A stretch of 64,000 bases of DNA, taken from assembly GCA_037447655.1 (NCBI GenBank), contig JBBHKE010003190.1, forward strand, positions 241,424-305,423, in the 5' to 3' direction. The DNA is from Zygnema cylindricum (Eukaryota; Streptophyta; Zygnematophyceae; Zygnematales; Zygnemataceae). The notes below the pieces were generated by a model. The model was not told the origin of the DNA. It did not search any database and was given only the letters and a program-made list of their open reading frames with translations. This document shows positions 58,571-64,000 of this stretch, piece by piece. Position 1 is the first letter of the stretch, and the number at the start of each line of letters is the position of its first letter. Both the position numbers and the translations under genes were made by a program.

Positions 58571-59930
58571 TAAGTAACAATTCGTTGTTACGCAATGGGA
58601 CAATTGAAAGCCATGTACCGAGAATGTTTGCTACAGTACAAAGTTTATTCGCTAAGTTAATATTACATGCAGACATACCTTTAGGCAGACATGAGTAAGC
58701 AGCGTAGGAATCCGGCGTCATACATAACGCCAAAAATTCTTCAAAAAACATTATTCCCCTTCTATTTTTTATCGTTCGTCCTTCGTTTTTTTCTTATCTC
58801 CTCCTATCTCTGTTTTTGTTAATCGAATGACGCTTTACGTTACATGTGTCTTCTTTCTAACATTTTTTTCTCACCATCATTTCCGTATGCCAATTTGAGG
58901 CTACAACGTGGATTCTTGATTACCTTTCATACTATGGAAAATTGGAAGGGTTTGCCTCCGACGCGTGCGCGTGTGGATACACCACTCCGACAATAACGCT
59001 CGGCTACGGTGTGAACATGACTTCAGTTTCATGGTTTTTATGGTACAGCAAATACGTTTCTTGGGTCTGTTATGTAGTTAAGTGTGATACTAACAATGAA
59101 AAACAACAATGTAGAATGAAAAAAAACATAATCCTCACCGCTGTATTTTTTTTTCCTAATTCGACGCCCGATGGATTCTGTACCATGTCGTTCGCCTCTA
59201 TATTGCTTACGAAGAAAACGGACGTCAACATTATCAGTCATTCGATGAATATCGAGTTGGGTATACATTGATAGGATCTTACACAAAAATCAGAGTGCAA
59301 GATTACAGCGGAAGCATTCAAAAATAAAACATTCAGACAAGAGAAAGCTGTCCACAAAAGCCAATATATTTCACGGACGTTTTCTCCCATAAAAGATTAA
59401 GTTTTCCCTCCCACTAAGCTGCAGTATATAGTACTGAAAATGTAACGTTACACAACCAAACAACCAAAACAAACCAAACTATAAAGTGCGCACTGAGCGC
59501 CTACAAATCAAATCGCGTCCATACGCGAAACAACATAAAACTAAAGTACAACGAAAATATGTACCTAAACGTACAACCCAAACAAACCCGTACATAACAA
59601 ACGACAATTGAACCTGGTCGTCGCAAAACCGAATCTACGCGAGACCAGGAATCTACGAAAGGATCTAAAAGACATAATGACGCCAAACCACCCACAAAGA
59701 CAAAACGACAAATAATACGGCCGCGCGACATGCCACGACAGCCGATTACAACATTGAATCTAACACGTACGAATATGACGTATGATCATAGTACAGCGCA
59801 CGCCACCTGACGAAATTTTTTAGCGAACTGACGCCGCGTAGGATGACATTCTGCCTGAAAAAAACCCCGGAAAAAAAAAAAAAAACGCGGACGGGCAACC
59901 TGGTTGGTCAATTTGAGGCTTTATTTAGTG
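58571..59930. other. intergenic, no gene seen
   Basis: Several short unconserved ORFs only. No element boundaries recognised. Confidence 0.45.
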
Positions 59931-59934
59931 TGGC

Positions 59935-60286
59935 CTTCAAAATTGCAGACGCTAATATGACAAATTGTCCTATCGTTAGTTGTGTTATGGGCTTTTCATG
60001 TGATCTTCTTAAGATCGCAACTTTGATCAGCGACCGTCCGATCGTCTAAATCTGACAGTTGAAATAAAAAACACCTCAAAATTCACAGAAAAAATATTTT
60101 TTATCCGATTTTTTTTCAAAATTTAGACATGCCGTTTAATTCTCTATCGATCGATGTGCAAATCAACCCTCTTAACCTTTTTTTTCATTTTTCGATCAAT
60201 ACAATATGGGTCTTAAGGGCATATTGTATGTTTTGCATTCAATAGGCATACTGTATGGGCCTACTTTCACCTACTTTTGAACTATG
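59935..60286. mobile_element. hAT-type element, second family, truncated copy
   Basis: The right end CCTACTTTTGAACTATG at 60286 and internal segments (CATATTGTATG, TTTAATTCTCTATCGATCGA, GGGCTTTTCATGTGATCTTC) match the reverse complement of 19497-20486. The nested MITE is absent here. The left terminus and target duplication are not found. Confidence 0.7.
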
Positions 60287-60853
60287 ATTCAATCACATTA
60301 TGGTACAAGTTTGTCTCTAGGGTGAAGCTCCATCGGAAATGCCTAATAGAGTGGTTAACAGTGATTGAATGAGAAATGACATGTGCTTTTGTGTTACATG
60401 TGAGTGTGTCCAATTAGGATGCTCGGTCTCATCCCGGGTCACAAGATTTCCCGTCGGAAAACGTTATGTGTGACCGACAGTCACGAGCTGGTATTGTACT
60501 CCCGATTTTAATTTAGTCTTCGTCACAGTTCGGGTCACTCAAAATATCGCCGATGCCAATATGTCGTTGATGGTACAGGCGTCTTAAATCGTCTCAAATC
60601 AGACATATCGGTGGGAATAGGTACAGTGAAGTCGCACTTTTCAAACAGTTACAAAATGTGATAATTTGTCACTCAATCCGACAAATTTTAATAAACGAGA
60701 CAAAACGTTGATATGTGACTACGTGTGATTTATAGTGACCAATGGATGGAGGAATTTGACGTATGGTGTCAAAATGTGACAAAAGGTGATGTCATATGAC
60801 AAAATATTGCCAATTTTTTGAGTTTCAATTTTGGATATTAGGTTTGTATTTTG

Positions 60854-61962
60854 TAGTGTTGTGTATCGGTAAGGATTTGTCGATAACCAATATGGACCTT
60901 TTTCGAGTACCCAAAATCAATATATTGGTACGATATATCGTTATCGGTGTTATCGGCGATAAAAAACTGATATTTATTGGTATTTATCGGCGATAACACC
61001 GTTATCGAAAATTAGCGGCGATTTATATACGGACCATATAGATAAAAATGGTGGCTGTAAATGGCGGCAGTGTGACGGGTGTTCAGTCCATAGATGTCCC
61101 GTGCGCATATTACGCACGGTATAAACTAACGAATTCTAAGTACGGTATGCATCAAACGATGATGAAAAGTAAATAAAATGCATGCCTTAATTTGTATCCG
61201 TACAATATTTATACAATTATGCAGTGTCCGTCTATGTTCGTACATTTTAAGGTTATTTTACAAGATTTTTTGGGTTTCTAAGGTACATTGCCGTACATTC
61301 CTTTCTATTTCAGTACGGCTGCCGTATATATTCCATACTATAAGGTATTTTAGGGTACACTTTTATTCAATTTCGTACATTTTTGATAATTTTTCATACT
61401 TTTTAAGATTTTTTTAAGATTTTTTTGAAATTAACCTTTCCGTACGTTTTTATACATGGCCATACAGCGAAATTTTCACGAATTTTAGCGAAAAGTGTAA
61501 AAAAGACGAATAATACGTAATTTACTTTCAAATATTAAAATCTGTACGAATTGGACATCGACAATTATCTGCTCCGTTCGTCTTTCTTTTTTAGAAAGTT
61601 TGATTCTCGAATTTTACATTATATTTTAATTTTTTCGTTTCGGTACAGTAGTATAGTTTTAGAACTATAAAGTATTATTTTATGTTTGTCTACGTTTACA
61701 TGATGCGATGTCCGTAATAATTATCAGTTAAATAGATACGGAACAGATTGTTATACGTGCCATGCCATGCTATATAATGTGAATATTGTAATACATTATA
61801 TTATAAAGTACTATAGTATGCGTACTTTATACTTTTTAAGTTATCGCCGATATGGAATTTGTTGGTCTCGGACCGATACATCGGGACCTCTGACCGTTCG
61901 ATAACCGATAACTATCGGTATCGTTGTTATCGCGATAAGTTTTTTACCGATACACAACACTA
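60854..61962. mobile_element. hAT-type non-autonomous element (1109 bp)
   Basis: Ends TAGTGTTGTGTATCGGTAA and TTACCGATACACAACACTA are perfect inverted repeats. The 8-bp target duplication differs at one base (GTATTTTG at 60846-60853, GTAATTTG at 61963-61970). The right 200 bases match the left of 15681-16634 in reverse complement. No transposase frame. Confidence 0.88.
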
Positions 61963-62034
61963 GTAATTTGCATTTGAATAGTGAGTTGTCGTTTCGCACT
62001 AATTACTGATACATATCTTATCGCCACATCGCAT

Positions 62035-62823
62035 AAAAGGTAAAAATATCGAAAGGATGTTAACTTACTTTGTGTTTTAGCGCAGATTCTCCGTACACGG
62101 TTTTCAAGTGTCCTTATGTGTAACAACGAAATTGTTTAGGGTGTGACAATTGTATACGTCGATAATGCCCGTGACGAATGTCAATGTCTACAATCTGTCT
62201 TGCCGCGCCTTATTTTCCGAAAAAAATTAAAGCGTCGCAAGACACATCGTAATTTTTTAAACGATTTGATATGTCGCATGTCTTTGCGTGACATCGTAGA
62301 CGTGCAACCTTGCTGCCATGGCTATACAACATGCCTTTGCGTTTGCCTCTCATGCCTGGCCGCCATGAATGGAAATAGAATTCATGGCGCCTTCGAGATT
62401 TTTCATCTACGCAAATTTGTCACCTTTTCGTGAAATGGCACTACAACCTTGAGACCCATGCAAAAAAAAACCGTACAAGACGCAAGCGGACAAAAATGAA
62501 TAGCCTTGTACTTCTTTTCGTCGTCAAAAACTTTTGGAAACTTTTCACACGCTAGAATATTACTTCCTATTTGTGAAAGAGGTTTTACTTTATTTAAAAC
62601 ACATCGCCGATATGTTTTAAGATAACTGACAAGATGATGTTACAGTGGGTCGAAAAACCACAAGACGACAAATTTTCGGACATCCTAAGTTTGAGGATGA
62701 CGCAAATTGTACTCTACAATTTTGCGATTTCTTCGTACGGTTGCAACTTTAGCAGTACGGCAATACGCTATAAACTAAAACGACAAAAAAAATTCCAAGA
62801 CTTGGCCACATGGGGCTTTACCC
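62035..62823. mobile_element. probable Harbinger-type MITE, left end degenerate
   Basis: The right end CACATGGGGCTTTACCC followed by TAA is of the MITE b type. The interior matches MITE b (GCGCAGATTCTCCG, TTGTATACGTCGATAATGCC, CGACAAATTTTCGGACAT). The left end near 62035 (TAAAAGGTAAAAATA) is only weakly similar to the inverted repeat. Confidence 0.55.
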
Positions 62824-62826
62824 TAA

Positions 62827-64000
62827 GTTACGGATTTTATGCAAGAAAAGGGCGACCTGCGTGAGCCACAAACCGTTATATTTTTTTATTGCTTCAAACG
62901 ACAATTTAGGATACTCGTTTGATTGCACAGTTCCAGTGAAGTCGCCGAAGTCCAACGCGCGTATTCGAGTACACGGTTGGTAGGATCACCCTAATCTCCA
63001 CATGCCGTACGGCTTCAATGACGACACGTAAGACATTTTACCTGCCGCCACGAAGAAAATGTTTTGCTCAACCAGAACTTACTTAGAAAAGGACATACCG
63101 TCTCGTACGGTTTGCGGACTTAATGGCTTTACCGTTATGGGTGTGAGATCCTCGGTTTAAAGTCAACGGTTTAGTTGACCACGTCAACCAGCTGTCATCA
63201 TTACCCGAAAAATCAAAAATCTCCCTAGAACAGAACACGTCTGGCCTCGCAGGTACGTACGGCAAGTTTGCAAATGCAATCATATCGAAACCTGCCGGCC
63301 AATGTGCCGACGGCGACGTGCCTTGAGTCGTCAAAAGGGATTGGCCACCGGCTAGTTTTGGACGCGCGACAATGCGGCGACAAAATGTGCAACAATGCGA
63401 ACAAAATTGAGGACTGCAGACTCTTTGGTTGGCCCTTTCAGCAAAGCACCGTCATAAGCATTTTTAAATTTATTAGCATTTTTAAATTATTTTGGTAAGA
63501 AACCTTAAATTGGTAGTACGCTTTCGTTTGTCTTTTCGACGTTCAGTTCAATTTCTCGACGATTTCCGTCGTTTTGGTTCACAAACATCGATTTGATTTG
63601 AGTTTCAATTTTCTCGACAGTTCAGCGATTTCGGCTTTCGAAGGTCAGTTTGCCGTCGGTTGAAAAGTTTTGGTTCTCAAACGTCAATTTATTTTGACGG
63701 TTAACGCTTTCGCTCGTTTATTGACGTTAAGTTTCAATTTCTTCGACGGTTTTCGTCGTTTTGCTTCGAAACATCATTGGATTCTCCGAAATTCTTGGGG
63801 TCCATCACCGTCCGATTTACGCTTTATGTCCCTAACCAATACCGCAGCCGTTCATCTTGTGGATGGCGTGATGTACTTTGCGCCGACAACCGGCTGGCTG
63901 CATTTCAGACCAACCGCCGGAGAAAAGCACGCAGCCAATCATCAGGGAATGGACTTCCACGTCATAACATTATTCTGGCGACTTCTGCAATCTGTCAGTG
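62827..64000. other. intergenic with degenerate repeats, window edge
   Basis: No gene supported. 63540-63780 holds three diverged units with TTCAATTT-CTCGACG-TTTTCGTCGTTTTG-like cores. 63781-64000 is less repetitive, without a recognisable motif. Confidence 0.45.

Overview
The window is eukaryotic and almost certainly from a large, repeat-filled plant-lineage (streptophyte) nuclear genome. It holds plant-type Ty1/copia and Ty3/gypsy retroelements, an intron-containing RhoGDI gene whose C-terminus resembles plant RhoGDIs, and dense small DNA transposons. I cannot name the species. No rRNA, CRISPR, organellar or bacterial-type operon content was seen.

Layout. 1-5118: the 3' part of a decayed copia element (A) and its 3' LTR start, with a tRNA-like/SINE-like patch. 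5119-12468: a gypsy element (B) on the minus strand with pol, gag, primer-binding site and a 5' LTR split by a hAT element with a perfect 8-bp target duplication. 12469-26480: gene-free DNA with a long foldback repeat, hAT-type elements, a PIF/Harbinger-type element, a four-element nested stack (18953-20821) and a 660-bp polypurine block. 26864-33473: the only convincing host gene, a five-exon RhoGDI (228 aa) on the plus strand. 33474-40610: repeats, a decayed unknown coding family and more MITEs. 40613-46610: a rearranged retroelement locus joining a gypsy fragment (C) with a PHD-like C-terminal finger to a copia gag (D). 46611-64000: gene-free DNA with MITEs, tandem repeats, pyrimidine-rich tracts and two more hAT-type elements.

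The small transposons sort by target duplication. Elements with TAGTGTTG-like or CATAGTTC termini carry 8-bp duplications (hAT). Elements starting GGGNACTTT or GGGTTTGTCCCC carry TTA/TAA (PIF/Harbinger). Elements with CACCGCGAATCG or CACCTTGAATCG termini sit between TA dinucleotides (Tc1/mariner-like). None encodes a recognisable transposase here, so they would have to move using enzymes encoded elsewhere. Only RhoGDI looks functional; every retroelement reading frame is broken. The most interesting items are the nested MITE stack, the decoy exon-4 acceptors in RhoGDI intron 3, the long foldback at 14.8-15.7 kb and the PHD-like finger of gypsy C.
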